Translations under genes and position numbers: made by a program
In this document: piece by piece, positions 24,010-32,423 of the stretch
Layout: each line of letters starts with the position of its first letter
Numbering within the stretch: the first letter of the stretch is position 1
The notes under the pieces: generated by a model
Database searches by the model: none
What the model saw: the letters and a program-made list of their open reading frames with translations, nothing else
Told to the model about the DNA's origin: nothing
Origin: S015-6 sp964384945
Lineage (GTDB): Bacteria; Desulfobacterota; DSWW01
DNA length: 64,000 nt
Assembly: GCA_964384945.1 (NCBI GenBank)
Contig: CAYLMK010000001.1
Span: 372,001-436,000 of the forward strand
Direction of reading: 5' to 3'

Positions 24010-25536
24010 ATGGAGAAGGATACCGCCCGGGGTGAATTGGAAAGCGCCGGGTCCGGACCCGGAGTGGAAAAGTCGCCGGAAGACGGCGGAGGAACGGCCC
24101 GGGAGTTGAGGAAGGCTCTGCTGGCGGACGGCAAGCTCTTCGAGAACGTGATCGACAGCATGCCCGGCCTCCTGTTCATTCTGGATGACCAGGGAAGGTA
24201 TCTGGTCTGGAACAAGAATCTGGAGGAGGTCCTCGGCTGCTCCGAGGAGGATCTGATGAACCGGCCCGCAGGCTTCAAGATCAGCGCCAAGGATCGGGCC
24301 AGGGTCGTGAGTGAAATCAGGAGATCCGACGAAGAGGGCAGAAGAGGAAAACAGATATCGGTTGAATACGATCTCGTGCTGAAGGACGGCAAGGAAGTCC
24401 CGTATTTTGCGAGTGCAAGGGCCACCCGAATGGGTGACAGGACCTTCATCATAGGCATGTCGCTCGACATCTCCGCCAGAAAGAGAGCGGAAGACAAATT
24501 GCGGAAGGCCTTCGCGAAGATCGCAGAACTCAAAGAGCAGCTCCAGGCGGAGTGGGTCTATCTTCAGGAAGAGATAAAGCTGGCCCACAACTTCGACAAC
24601 ATCGTCGGCGAGAGCGCTGCACTGAAATACGTCCTGTTCAAGGTCGAGCAGGTTGCCCAGACGGACGCAACCGTTCTGATTCAGGGGGAGACGGGAACAG
24701 GCAAGGAGCTGGTTGCGCGGGCGATTCACAGTTCGAGTCCGCGCAAGGATCGACCCCTGGTCAAGGTCGATTGCACCACCCTGCCATCGAATCTGGTCGA
24801 AAACGAGCTGTTCGGGCATGAACGAGGGGCTTTCACCGGCGCTCACGCAAGGCAGGCGGGTCGTTTCGAGCTTGCGCACGGCGGCACCATCTTCCTGGAC
24901 GAGATCGGCGAACTCTCACCGGACCTCCAGGCCAAGCTGCTCAGGGTGATCCAGGACGGTGAATTCGAACGACTGGGCGGTTCGAAGACGATTCGGGTCG
25001 ACGTCAGAGTCCTCGCAGCGACAAACAGAAAGCTGGAGCAGGAAGTGGAGAAAGGGCGATTTCGCGAAGATCTCTGGTACCGGCTCAATGTGTTTCCCAT
25101 CAGCGTTCCGCCGCTCAGAGATCGCAAGGAAGACATCCCCCCGCTCGTCTACTCCCTGGTCAACAAGTACGGCAAGAAATTCGGGAAGCCCGTCAAGACG
25201 ATCTCGCAGGACGCGATGAACTCCCTGATGAGCTACGATTGGCCCGGCAACGTGAGGGAACTGGAGAACGTGATTGAACGGGCCGTCATCAACACGAAGG
25301 GCCAGGCGCTCCGTATTGTGGACGAGCTGAAGGGACCCAGATCCGAGAAGACCACGGCCGCCCAGAAGAGAACCCTGAAAGATGTTGAGCGCGAACACAT
25401 TGTGAAGACCCTTGCCGAATGCAAATGGAAGATCGAAGGAAAGAACGGCGCGGCATCAATCCTGGATCTGCATCCGAGCACGTTGCGCGGCCGCATGCGA
25501 AAGCTCGGCATAAAGCCCCCCTGGAAGGGCACCTGA
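24010..25536 (+). CDS. PAS domain sigma-54 dependent transcriptional activator
   Basis: 508 residues. Residues ~43-155 are a PAS sensor domain (FENVIDSMPGLLFILDDQGRYLVWNKN); ~156-195 is a helical coiled-coil linker; ~198-425 is the AAA+ domain with Walker A GETGTGKE (226-233), the sigma-54-contacting GAFTGA loop (273-278) and Walker B FLDE (295-298). The C-terminus is a Fis-type helix-turn-helix (KNGAASILDLHPSTLRGRMRKLGI). Such proteins open sigma-54 promoters in response to a ligand or redox signal sensed by PAS. No receiver domain is present, so no phosphorelay partner is needed. It is the first gene of the plus-strand catabolic region and its natural regulator by position, with candidate control sites just downstream (25548-25589, 25695-25710). 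Confidence 0.93.
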   Translation: MEKDTARGELESAGSGPGVEKSPEDGGGTARELRKALLADGKLFENVIDSMPGLLFILDDQGRYLVWNKNLEEVLGCSEEDLMNRPAGFKISAKDRARVVSEIRRSDEEGRRGKQISVEYDLVLKDGKEVPYFASARATRMGDRTFIIGMSLDISARKRAEDKLRKAFAKIAELKEQLQAEWVYLQEEIKLAHNFDNIVGESAALKYVLFKVEQVAQTDATVLIQGETGTGKELVARAIHSSSPRKDRPLVKVDCTTLPSNLVENELFGHERGAFTGAHARQAGRFELAHGGTIFLDEIGELSPDLQAKLLRVIQDGEFERLGGSKTIRVDVRVLAATNRKLEQEVEKGRFREDLWYRLNVFPISVPPLRDRKEDIPPLVYSLVNKYGKKFGKPVKTISQDAMNSLMSYDWPGNVRELENVIERAVINTKGQALRIVDELKGPRSEKTTAAQKRTLKDVEREHIVKTLAECKWKIEGKNGAASILDLHPSTLRGRMRKLGIKPPWKGT

Positions 25537-25547
25537 GGAGGCTTAGC

Positions 25548-25589
25548 TTTTCTGTCATATATGACGGATCTGTTTTTTATGGCAGAAAA
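25548..25589. promoter_or_regulatory. Nested inverted repeat downstream of the sigma-54 activator gene
   Basis: A perfect 12-bp palindrome GTCATATATGAC (25554-25565) sits inside a 7-bp inverted repeat, TTTTCTG (25548-25554) and CAGAAAA (25583-25589), with a T6 run between. It could be an upstream activator site for the adjacent sigma-54 activator or a weak terminator. The sequence alone does not decide. Confidence 0.4.
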
Positions 25590-25694
25590 TTTCGCCCCCG
25601 CGCCCAGTCCATGGGCATCTTCTCGTTACTCCCGATGAACCTATCCTGCTGAAAATAAACAATAAATCATCCGACGCGACCGATCCCTCCCCTT

Positions 25695-25710
25695 TGGCAC
25701 TGGATTTGAA
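25695..25710 (+). promoter_or_regulatory. Weak candidate sigma-54 promoter (-24/-12)
   Basis: TGGCAC-TGGAT-TTGAA matches the consensus TGGCAC-N5-TTGCA except that the -12 GC is GA. It lies about 120 bp upstream of the monooxygenase-like gene and 105 bp downstream of the palindrome, a spacing typical of sigma-54 enhancer and promoter pairs. The defect in the -12 element keeps confidence low. Confidence 0.3.
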
Positions 25711-25830
25711 AGTCTTCCCGTTCGTTGCCTGGTCCGCGCCACCCGTCCGGGAAATCCAGCACTTGACGGATTTGCACCTGCCCGTTTGTTTCGTCTGAAG
25801 GGCAGACTCCCTCGGAGATACACCCAGGTC

Positions 25831-26166
25831 ATGATACTCGTTACGGCAAGAGTCAGGGCGCGAGCCGAAACGCGGTTGGAGTTCCTGCAGACCCTTCGAG
25901 CCCTGATGGTGCCCATGAGGAAAGAAAGAGGCTGCATAAGCTGCCACTGGCACATCGACATCGAGGATGAAAACTCTTTTCGTCTGGTTGAGGAGTGGGA
26001 AACGCAGCAGGACCTCGAGAACCATGTGAATTCGCATCATGTCCGAGTATTGACCGGAGCCATCCTTCTGCTGTGTGAGCCGGCACCGCAGGAGATAAAC
26101 ACCTTCGCAGACATCCCGGGGCCGCACGTCGTCAAGACAGTCTTTGGTCGGAGAGACCGTGCGTAG
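25831..26166 (+). CDS. Antibiotic biosynthesis monooxygenase (ABM) domain protein
   Basis: 111 residues from the ATG at 25831 (a TTG start at 25786 is possible). The ABM fold pattern is present: strand MILVTARVRARAETRLEFL, helix, then GCISCHWHIDIEDENSFRLVEEWETQQDLENHVNS, with the conserved EEW and the HxxS motif near residue 70. ABM proteins are cofactor-free oxygenases, haem-degrading enzymes or isomerases, and many have unknown reactions. An unusual C-terminal stretch (LCEPAPQEINTFADIPGP) follows. The gene lies between the sigma-54 activator and the DUF1302 gene and is probably the first gene of the regulated operon. Confidence 0.75.
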   Translation: MILVTARVRARAETRLEFLQTLRALMVPMRKERGCISCHWHIDIEDENSFRLVEEWETQQDLENHVNSHHVRVLTGAILLLCEPAPQEINTFADIPGPHVVKTVFGRRDRA

Positions 26167-26242
26167 TTCGATTGCAGGCGCCGGGGGTGACGAGAATGCG
26201 CATCTGTTGCTTCTCAGGGAAACCAGTGCGACGGGGGGAACA

Positions 26243-27871
26243 ATGAAAGGAACAGATCGGGCATGGGGGATTCTCCTCTGCATCGTCCTTTTTCTGGGGC
26301 TGGCGATCGACGCGCGGGCCTTCTTCGTCGACGACAAGCAGACGCTCCAGTTTCGCACCCGAATGCAGACACGGGCCACGTTTCGTCTCAGCGACGCTTC
26401 CGGATTTACGAATCCGGACACGAGCGCCGGGGATCTGGTCCAGTGGCGCAACCTGGCGTTATCGGAGATCGATCATGACCTGAGGGAACTGACCCGGACG
26501 CTGCCCGCCCTGTCGGTCTTCAGGAAGCTCGAGATCCGGACCAAGTATCACCTGGTGGGACGGTTCATGTACGAAGCCCTTTACAATACAGGCTCCCAGG
26601 GCTTCAAGGATGTCCGCGAACTGGACAAGGAAAACATCGACAGCTTCAAGCAGGCCTATGACCTGTGGGAGGCCTATGTCGATCTTTCGCGGGGCCCCCT
26701 GTTCGTTCGCGTCGGGCGGCAGAACCTTGCCTGGGGGGAAACGGACATTTTCCGGCTTCTGGATTTGATCAACCCCCTGGACAACACCTTCGGCGGCCCC
26801 TTCGAGGATCTGGATGACCGGCGGATCCCTCTCTGGATGTTGCGTACGAGCTGCAATCTAGGAGACCTGGGGCCCCTGACGTCGGTCGGAATCGAGGGGT
26901 TCTGGGTGCCCGGCACCTGGGATGCCCGCGTCGGCCCCTGGGCGCCGGACGGAACCCCCTATGAAATCCCGCTGCCCGCTGAATTGATCCCCTTCCTTCG
27001 AATCAACACCCCGGACAAATCCGCATCGAACAGCCGCTGGGGAGCACGCATACAGGCCATGCTGGGGTCGAATCTGAACGTGTCGGTGGCCCATTACAAG
27101 ACCTTCCTGGATTTGCCCACCCTGCGCTCCGTGGTGGTGCAGGATGTGCCGGTTCTGCTCGAGCTGACCGATCTGGAATTGCAGGCCACGTGGCCGGACG
27201 TGCAGATTACCGGCGCAAGCATGAGCTACTGGGAGCCCCATATCGATTTCGTATTTCGGGGCGAAGCGGCCTGGTTCTGGGAGGAGCCGGTGTTCATTCC
27301 GGAGATCAACACGAGCACACTGTTCGGCCCCACGCTGCCTCTTTCCCCGCCCGTGCTGGATTTCATGGCGGGTATTCTTGGAATCGATATTCGGGACATG
27401 GGGCTGAACGGCCTGCCCTTGAACCCGCAGAGCGGATCCATCCCCCAAAAGGATATCCTCCGGTACATGATCGGGTTCGACAAACAGATCTGGATCCGCC
27501 CCTTGAACAACCTGAGCACCTTTTTTGTCAGCATGCAGTACTTCGGCCAGTGGATACCGGATTACGACGATCGCATGCGGCAGGCAGTCCCCCTCTACCC
27601 CGACTTCGTCCGCTACCCCAAGGTAAAGGAAACCGAGAGTGTCTTCACGGCGATCGCAAGCACTATGTACCGGGGCGGCACGGTCGTCCCGCAACTCGCG
27701 CTGGCCTATGACGTCCGCGGCGCACTCCTCATCCAACCTTCGGTCAACCTCATACGGGAACCGTTTCGGTTCATGCTGCAGTACAGCGCCATCGAGGGGA
27801 ATTTCACGAATTTCGGTGCCTTCCGGGACCGGGATCAAGTGAGCTTCATGTTGTCCTACCTTTTGAACTGA
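26243..27871 (+). CDS. DUF1302 family outer-membrane protein, second copy
   Basis: 542 residues from the ATG at 26243 (GGGGGGAAC upstream); the longer frame from 26144 overlaps the ABM gene and is rejected. The signal peptide ends in DARA-F. The family signature GPLFVRVGRQNLAWGETD and LLDLINPLDNTFGG is present around residues 150-190, as in the partial gene at the left window edge. The last residues (VSFMLSYLLN) form a typical C-terminal outer-membrane strand. The downstream DUF1329 gene follows after 49 bp. This pair is not linked to an RND or YCF48 gene, unlike the pair at 1-5763. Probable role: passage or docking of a hydrophobic substrate at the outer membrane (inference). Confidence 0.88.
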   Translation: MKGTDRAWGILLCIVLFLGLAIDARAFFVDDKQTLQFRTRMQTRATFRLSDASGFTNPDTSAGDLVQWRNLALSEIDHDLRELTRTLPALSVFRKLEIRTKYHLVGRFMYEALYNTGSQGFKDVRELDKENIDSFKQAYDLWEAYVDLSRGPLFVRVGRQNLAWGETDIFRLLDLINPLDNTFGGPFEDLDDRRIPLWMLRTSCNLGDLGPLTSVGIEGFWVPGTWDARVGPWAPDGTPYEIPLPAELIPFLRINTPDKSASNSRWGARIQAMLGSNLNVSVAHYKTFLDLPTLRSVVVQDVPVLLELTDLELQATWPDVQITGASMSYWEPHIDFVFRGEAAWFWEEPVFIPEINTSTLFGPTLPLSPPVLDFMAGILGIDIRDMGLNGLPLNPQSGSIPQKDILRYMIGFDKQIWIRPLNNLSTFFVSMQYFGQWIPDYDDRMRQAVPLYPDFVRYPKVKETESVFTAIASTMYRGGTVVPQLALAYDVRGALLIQPSVNLIREPFRFMLQYSAIEGNFTNFGAFRDRDQVSFMLSYLLN

Positions 27872-27920
27872 GGAGGCCGAAAGACCTCTGTCGAAGACGA
27901 AGAAGAAGGAGACTCGAACC

Positions 27921-29219
27921 ATGAAAGAAAGACTGTACATGCCCTTCTGTTCGATCGGCTTGCTGCTTCTTGTGGCCCTTCCGTCCCAGACGCCTGCCGA
28001 TGTATCCCCTGGCGACGTTCTTGATCGGTCGAACTATGAAAAGGCGGAGGGACTTTTGCCCCCGTCCGTCCTCGCCTGGATCAAGAAAGGCGAGCTGATC
28101 GCCGAGGTGAAAGAGCTCACCTTTGACTCTTCCGAGTATTTTGCGCCTCCGGCGAGGAAACGATTTCAGGAGAACGTGGGAAAGTACGACCTGGACGAAC
28201 ACGACACCATCATCGAAGCAAAGACCGGAGCTCGCCCCGATTCCATTGAAGGAATCCCCTTTCCCCAGCCCGACCTGAACGATCCGAAGGCGGGCGCGAA
28301 AATCATGCAGAACCAGTTCTACTACAAGTATGCGCAAGGGAATCTGCGGTTCCCGTTCCAGGCAAGCTGGATCGGCCCTTCCGGCTTCGAGAGGGAGGTC
28401 GTGTGCGCGTGGAGGGTGTTCGTGCTCGTCGGTTACCCGGGGGCGAAGGGTCTTTCGAGTCGGAACGGGATCGAGCGGTACGGAATCATTCAAGTCCTGT
28501 CCCCCTTCGATATAGCGGGCACGAACGTATTGCTCTGGCGCTATCTGGACGAGCGAGCGGACAGCTCGTTTTCCTACGTTCCGGCCATTCGACGGGTTCG
28601 GCGCATGAGCCCCGCGAACCGCTCGGACGCCTTCATCGGGCTCGATATGAGTGTCGACGACGCTTACGGCTTTGACGGAAAGGTAGGCACCTTTGCGTGG
28701 AAGCTCCTTCGGAAACAGGAAGCCCTTCTGCCTTTTGTCAGCGATCGTCCCGGGCTCCTGGAGCCGGCCGACCGAGGACAGTGGCAGTCCGCCAAGTCGG
28801 TCAAGCGGGTCAGTTACGGTTATGAGAAAGAAGGATCGCAGGTGGCGCCCTGGATGCCGACCAACCTGGCCTGGATAAAGCGAGAGGCTTACGTGATTGA
28901 AATGAAGCCAAAGGATCCTTACTACAACTACGGACCCCAGTACATGTGGGTCGATGCGGAGAATTTCTGGTGCTGCTACAAAATCATTCATGATCGGGCA
29001 GGCCAGTACTGGAAGACCTTCTGGGTTGCCGAGCATCCGCTGGAGAGCGCCGACAAACAGCTTCGCTGGATCGGTACCGGAACGCATGACATGGTGGACG
29101 ACCGCAGGCAGCATGCGAGTCTCCTGAGATCCATTTCTCCGGAAAACCAATTCGTGTATTACGCCGTTGAAGATCGAAACGACTACTCTCTCGCCGGCTT
29201 TCAGAAGTTGTGCAAATAG
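27921..29219 (+). CDS. DUF1329 family protein, second copy
   Basis: 432 residues with AGAAGGAGA upstream of the ATG. The signal peptide ends in QTPA-D. The mature start VSPGDVLDRSNYEKAEGLLP and the motifs YDLDEHDTIIEAKTG and SIEGIPFPQPDLND align with the first copy at 4450-5763. Overall similarity is moderate, so this is an old paralogue, not a recent duplication. It sits between the DUF1302 gene and meaB, 64 bp from the latter, so envelope and cytoplasmic genes probably share a transcript. Confidence 0.88.
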   Translation: MKERLYMPFCSIGLLLLVALPSQTPADVSPGDVLDRSNYEKAEGLLPPSVLAWIKKGELIAEVKELTFDSSEYFAPPARKRFQENVGKYDLDEHDTIIEAKTGARPDSIEGIPFPQPDLNDPKAGAKIMQNQFYYKYAQGNLRFPFQASWIGPSGFEREVVCAWRVFVLVGYPGAKGLSSRNGIERYGIIQVLSPFDIAGTNVLLWRYLDERADSSFSYVPAIRRVRRMSPANRSDAFIGLDMSVDDAYGFDGKVGTFAWKLLRKQEALLPFVSDRPGLLEPADRGQWQSAKSVKRVSYGYEKEGSQVAPWMPTNLAWIKREAYVIEMKPKDPYYNYGPQYMWVDAENFWCCYKIIHDRAGQYWKTFWVAEHPLESADKQLRWIGTGTHDMVDDRRQHASLLRSISPENQFVYYAVEDRNDYSLAGFQKLCK

Positions 29220-29283
29220 GCCGAAATCGGTTCTCCGGGAATCGCGGAACACCTTGTACGGCGACGAGAGGGGAGGAGCAAGA

Positions 29284-30258
29284 ATGGACATCGTAAACCG
29301 GATGCTGTCCGGCGACAGGCGCGCCCTGTCGCGCCTTGTGACGATGATCGAAAGGGAGTCGGATGAAGTCGCGGAGGTGATGCAGCTCGTGCAGCCACAC
29401 ACCGGGAACGCCTATTGTCTGGGAGTCACCGGCCCTCCGGGAAGCGGCAAGAGCACGCTGGTGGACAAGCTGGCCCTGCTTCTGCGCAGCCGGGACCTGA
29501 GTGTGGGAATCATAGCCCTCGACCCCACCAGCCCGTTCTCGGGAGGCGCCATCCTCGGGGATCGCATACGCATGGACCGTCATGCCCTGGATCGCGGCGT
29601 ATTCATTCGGAGCATGGCCACAAGGGGGAGCCTGGGAGGTCTTGCAAGGGCCGTAAAGGACACGGTGAGGCTCTTCGACGCATCCGGAAAGGATATCTGC
29701 ATCATCGAGACGGTCGGGGTGGGGCAAATCGAACTTGACATCGTAGACACGGCGGACACCGTTGTGGTCGTCTCCATGCCGGAGACGGGCGACTCCATTC
29801 AGGTCATGAAGGCCGGCATACTGGAGATCGCGGACATTATGGTTGTCAACAAGGCGGACCTTCCCGGGGCGGAAAGGCTTGCGATCGATCTGGAAGGAAT
29901 GGCCAGGGACAACCAGAGACACCCCTGGTGGAGGGTCCCGGTGGTTCTCACCGTGGCGAAGAAGAATGAAGGGCTCGAGGGGCTCATGGAAAAGGTCGAG
30001 CAGCACAGGAAGGCCCTGGAGGAGACCGGTCAGCTCTCGGTTCGGCGGCAGGAGCAAAGGGCGAAGGAGTTCATGGAAATCCTCGAACGGTGCATCCGGG
30101 ATCGCCTCACGAAGGGAAGGCATTCGAACGGCCGTCTCGGTGAAATCATACAGGAAGTCGTGAAGGCGAAGCGCAACCCCCATTCCGCCGCCATGGAGAT
30201 TCTGAACGACAGGAGTCTGGTCCAGGGCTGGCTGTTTGGGACGGAGGAAAACCCGTAG
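29284..30258 (+). CDS. meaB: MeaB/ArgK-type G-protein chaperone of a B12-dependent mutase
   Basis: 324 residues from the ATG at 29284, preceded by GGGGAGGAG; the longer frame from 29167 overlaps the DUF1329 gene. Walker A GPPGSGKST is at ~51-59; IIALDPTSPFSGGAILGDRIRM is the signature of the family; the G-nucleotide motif NKAD is at ~195. MeaB proteins protect adenosylcobalamin-dependent mutases from inactivation and gate cofactor loading. Its position directly upstream of the mutase subunits is what this function predicts. The C-terminal dimerisation arm is present, so the protein looks complete. Confidence 0.93.
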   Translation: MDIVNRMLSGDRRALSRLVTMIERESDEVAEVMQLVQPHTGNAYCLGVTGPPGSGKSTLVDKLALLLRSRDLSVGIIALDPTSPFSGGAILGDRIRMDRHALDRGVFIRSMATRGSLGGLARAVKDTVRLFDASGKDICIIETVGVGQIELDIVDTADTVVVVSMPETGDSIQVMKAGILEIADIMVVNKADLPGAERLAIDLEGMARDNQRHPWWRVPVVLTVAKKNEGLEGLMEKVEQHRKALEETGQLSVRRQEQRAKEFMEILERCIRDRLTKGRHSNGRLGEIIQEVVKAKRNPHSAAMEILNDRSLVQGWLFGTEENP

Positions 30259-30279
30259 CGGCACAAGGGGAGGAAGGCC

Positions 30280-31968
30280 ATGTTCGACAAGGGAAAGCTT
30301 GACGAGATCAGAAAGGCAAGGGAAGAGTGGGAAAAGACTTTCCTGCGGCCGGCGCTCGAGAAGATCGGCCCGAAGAGGGAAATGATGAGCCTCGGCATCG
30401 GCCATCTGGAGACCCCATTCAAGGAGATTTACACCCCTGTCGACCTCGAGGAGATCGGATTCGATTACCTGCGGGACGTCGGCTTTCCCGGAGCCTATCC
30501 TTGCACCCGAGGCACGGAGCCTACGCGGGACCCGCAAAGGCCGTGGCTCATTCGGTTGTACGCGGGATACGGAACCCCCAGGCAGTCCAACGAGCGCTAC
30601 AAGTTTCTCCTGAAGGAAGGCGCGGAAGAGATCGTCATGGCCGTCGATCTGCCCACCCAGATCGGCTATGACGCGGATCACGCCATGTCTGCCGGCGAAG
30701 TGGGACGAGTCGGCGTCTCGCTCAGTTCGCTCCGGGACATGGAGGAGGCCTTCGAGGGCATCCCCTTGAACAGCATGCGGCGCGTCGCCATTCTCGGCAA
30801 TGCGATCGGGCCCATCGCCCTCGCATTTTTCATTGCCCTGGGCGAGAAGCAAGGCCTGTCCCCCGGGGATTATGTCGTGGATCTCCAGAACGACGTGATC
30901 AAGGAATACGGCACTCGAGGCACGCAATTCCTGCCGGCGGAACCGGCCGTAAGGCTTGCAACCGATGTGGTCGAATATTGCGTCGAACATCACCCGAACT
31001 GGCAACCCTTGACGGCCTGCGCCGCACACTATGGCCTGGGGGGCTGCGCGGCGGCTCACGCCGCCGGCCTTTCCGCCGCCTTTCACTACATCGATGTCCT
31101 TCTCAAGAAGGGGCTGGACATCGACCGGTTCGCGCGCATGTTCAGTCTGTTCACCATCGGAGAGCCCACATTCGCAGGGGTTGCGGTGATCCGGGCAGCA
31201 AGAAGGATCTGGTCAAGAACGCTCCGGGAAAAATACGGCGCAAAGGACCCGAGATCCCTGGCATTGAAGATGACGGCGTACACGATCGGGGAGTCCACGG
31301 CGCAGCAGACCATGAACAATATCATACGCATCGCCTACGGGACACAGACCTATGCGCTCGCAGGGGTCGACTACATCTACAACGCCTCCTACGACGAGGG
31401 CCTGGCGATCCCCACGGAGGAGGCTGCACGGCTGGCGATCCGGACGCAGCAGATTCTTGCCCACGAAACCGAGATCCCCTACACGGTGGACCCCTTTGCC
31501 GGCTCCTATTTCGTCGAGAGCCTGACGACGAGAGTCGAGAACGAAATCCGCAGGTATCTCAAGGAAATCGAAAGGATCGGAGGCCCGATTCCAGCTATCG
31601 AGGCGGGATGGATTCAGAAACAGATGGGGGAGGAGGCCTACAAGAAGAGGGTTCGGATCGAGAAGGGCGAGAGAATCCACGTGGGGGTGAACAAGTACAG
31701 GGTGGAGGGGGAGCGCGTCCCGACGACCTTTCAACCCGACCCGGCCTGTGCGGAGAAGAGAATCGCAAGCCTGAATCAGCTCAAGAAGGAAAGGGACAAC
31801 GCTGAGGTAAAGCGGTGTCTCGCCAGGATCAAGGAAGTATCGAAGACGCAGGAAAACGTCGTTCCCGCCGTGCTGGATGCGGTCCGAGCATACGCAACCC
31901 TCGGAGAAATCTGCGATGTGTGGCGCGATGTCTTTGGCGAATACGAGTTTTCCAAAGCCTACATGTAG
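30280..31968 (+). CDS. Adenosylcobalamin-dependent acyl-CoA mutase, catalytic subunit (methylmalonyl-CoA mutase family, divergent)
   Basis: 562 residues, the length of separate-subunit catalytic chains (isobutyryl- or 2-hydroxyisobutyryl-CoA mutase type), not of the fused MCM (~720). The TIM-barrel core is clear: FPGAYPCTRG, RPWLIRLYAGYGTPRQSNERYKFLL, AVDLPTQIGYDADHAMS, QNDVIKEYGTRGTQFLP and NIIRIAYGTQTYALAGVDYIYNASYDEGLAIPTEEAARLAIRTQQIL. The substrate loop differs from MCM: TRGTEPTRDPQRPW replaces RGPYPTMYTFRPW, so the residue at the MCM Tyr89 position is Asp by my alignment, while the Arg of EYMVR (MCM Arg207) is kept as EYGTR. The catalytic His is kept but in CAAHYGLGG instead of SGYH. 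So the acyl group is probably neither methylmalonyl, isobutyryl nor 2-hydroxyisobutyryl. Substrate unknown. Confidence 0.85.
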   Translation: MFDKGKLDEIRKAREEWEKTFLRPALEKIGPKREMMSLGIGHLETPFKEIYTPVDLEEIGFDYLRDVGFPGAYPCTRGTEPTRDPQRPWLIRLYAGYGTPRQSNERYKFLLKEGAEEIVMAVDLPTQIGYDADHAMSAGEVGRVGVSLSSLRDMEEAFEGIPLNSMRRVAILGNAIGPIALAFFIALGEKQGLSPGDYVVDLQNDVIKEYGTRGTQFLPAEPAVRLATDVVEYCVEHHPNWQPLTACAAHYGLGGCAAAHAAGLSAAFHYIDVLLKKGLDIDRFARMFSLFTIGEPTFAGVAVIRAARRIWSRTLREKYGAKDPRSLALKMTAYTIGESTAQQTMNNIIRIAYGTQTYALAGVDYIYNASYDEGLAIPTEEAARLAIRTQQILAHETEIPYTVDPFAGSYFVESLTTRVENEIRRYLKEIERIGGPIPAIEAGWIQKQMGEEAYKKRVRIEKGERIHVGVNKYRVEGERVPTTFQPDPACAEKRIASLNQLKKERDNAEVKRCLARIKEVSKTQENVVPAVLDAVRAYATLGEICDVWRDVFGEYEFSKAYM

Positions 31969-31979
31969 AGGGGGCATCC

Positions 31980-32378
31980 ATGAAAGCGAAGAAGAAAGTC
32001 CTGATGGCAAAGGTCGGCCTCGACGGCCATGATGGCGGCGTGAAGGTCATCTGCAGGGTCCTGCGGGATGCCGGCATGGAGGTGGTATACACGGGTCTTC
32101 GTCAGACCCCGGAAAAGATCGTTGCGGCGGCCCTGGACGAGGATGTGGATGCGATCGGCATCAGCATCCTGTCCGGCGCGCACATGCATCACATGCCTCG
32201 TATCATGCAGCTCTTGAAAGAGAACAATGCAGAAGATATCGCCGTCATTGTGGGAGGAACCATCCCGGTCGGCGATATCGAGCCGCTCAAGAGCCTGGGG
32301 GTTGCCGGAGTCTATCCCACAGACACGGACACGAGCGAGGCGATCGCCTTGTTGAACAGTCTGCCGGCGAGGAAATAG
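31980..32378 (+). CDS. Acyl-CoA mutase, cobalamin-binding small subunit
   Basis: 132 residues from the ATG at 31980, 11 bp after the catalytic subunit; the longer frame is an overlap artefact. The base-off/His-on B12 motif DxHxxG is present as DGHDGG (residues ~14-19), followed by the Rossmann-like pattern QTPEKIVAAALDEDVDAIGISILSGAH and the IVGGTIP loop. This is the domain that carries adenosylcobalamin beside the catalytic barrel; 132-136 residues is normal for stand-alone subunits. It is also part of the evidence that the enzyme is a two-chain mutase. Confidence 0.93.
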   Translation: MKAKKKVLMAKVGLDGHDGGVKVICRVLRDAGMEVVYTGLRQTPEKIVAAALDEDVDAIGISILSGAHMHHMPRIMQLLKENNAEDIAVIVGGTIPVGDIEPLKSLGVAGVYPTDTDTSEAIALLNSLPARK

Positions 32379-32423
32379 GGACGCAACAAGTGAGGCCGGT
32401 GTGACGCATCATGGAGGTGCCGC

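Noticed and set aside
25935..25960. A GCCACTG string resembling part of a cobalamin riboswitch upstream of the B12-dependent mutase operon
   Set aside because: It lies inside the ABM coding frame and I could not find the B12 box or the rest of the riboswitch fold near it.
29167..29283. Upstream extension of the meaB frame
   Set aside because: It overlaps the DUF1329 gene in another frame; GGGGAGGAG and homology mark the ATG at 29284.
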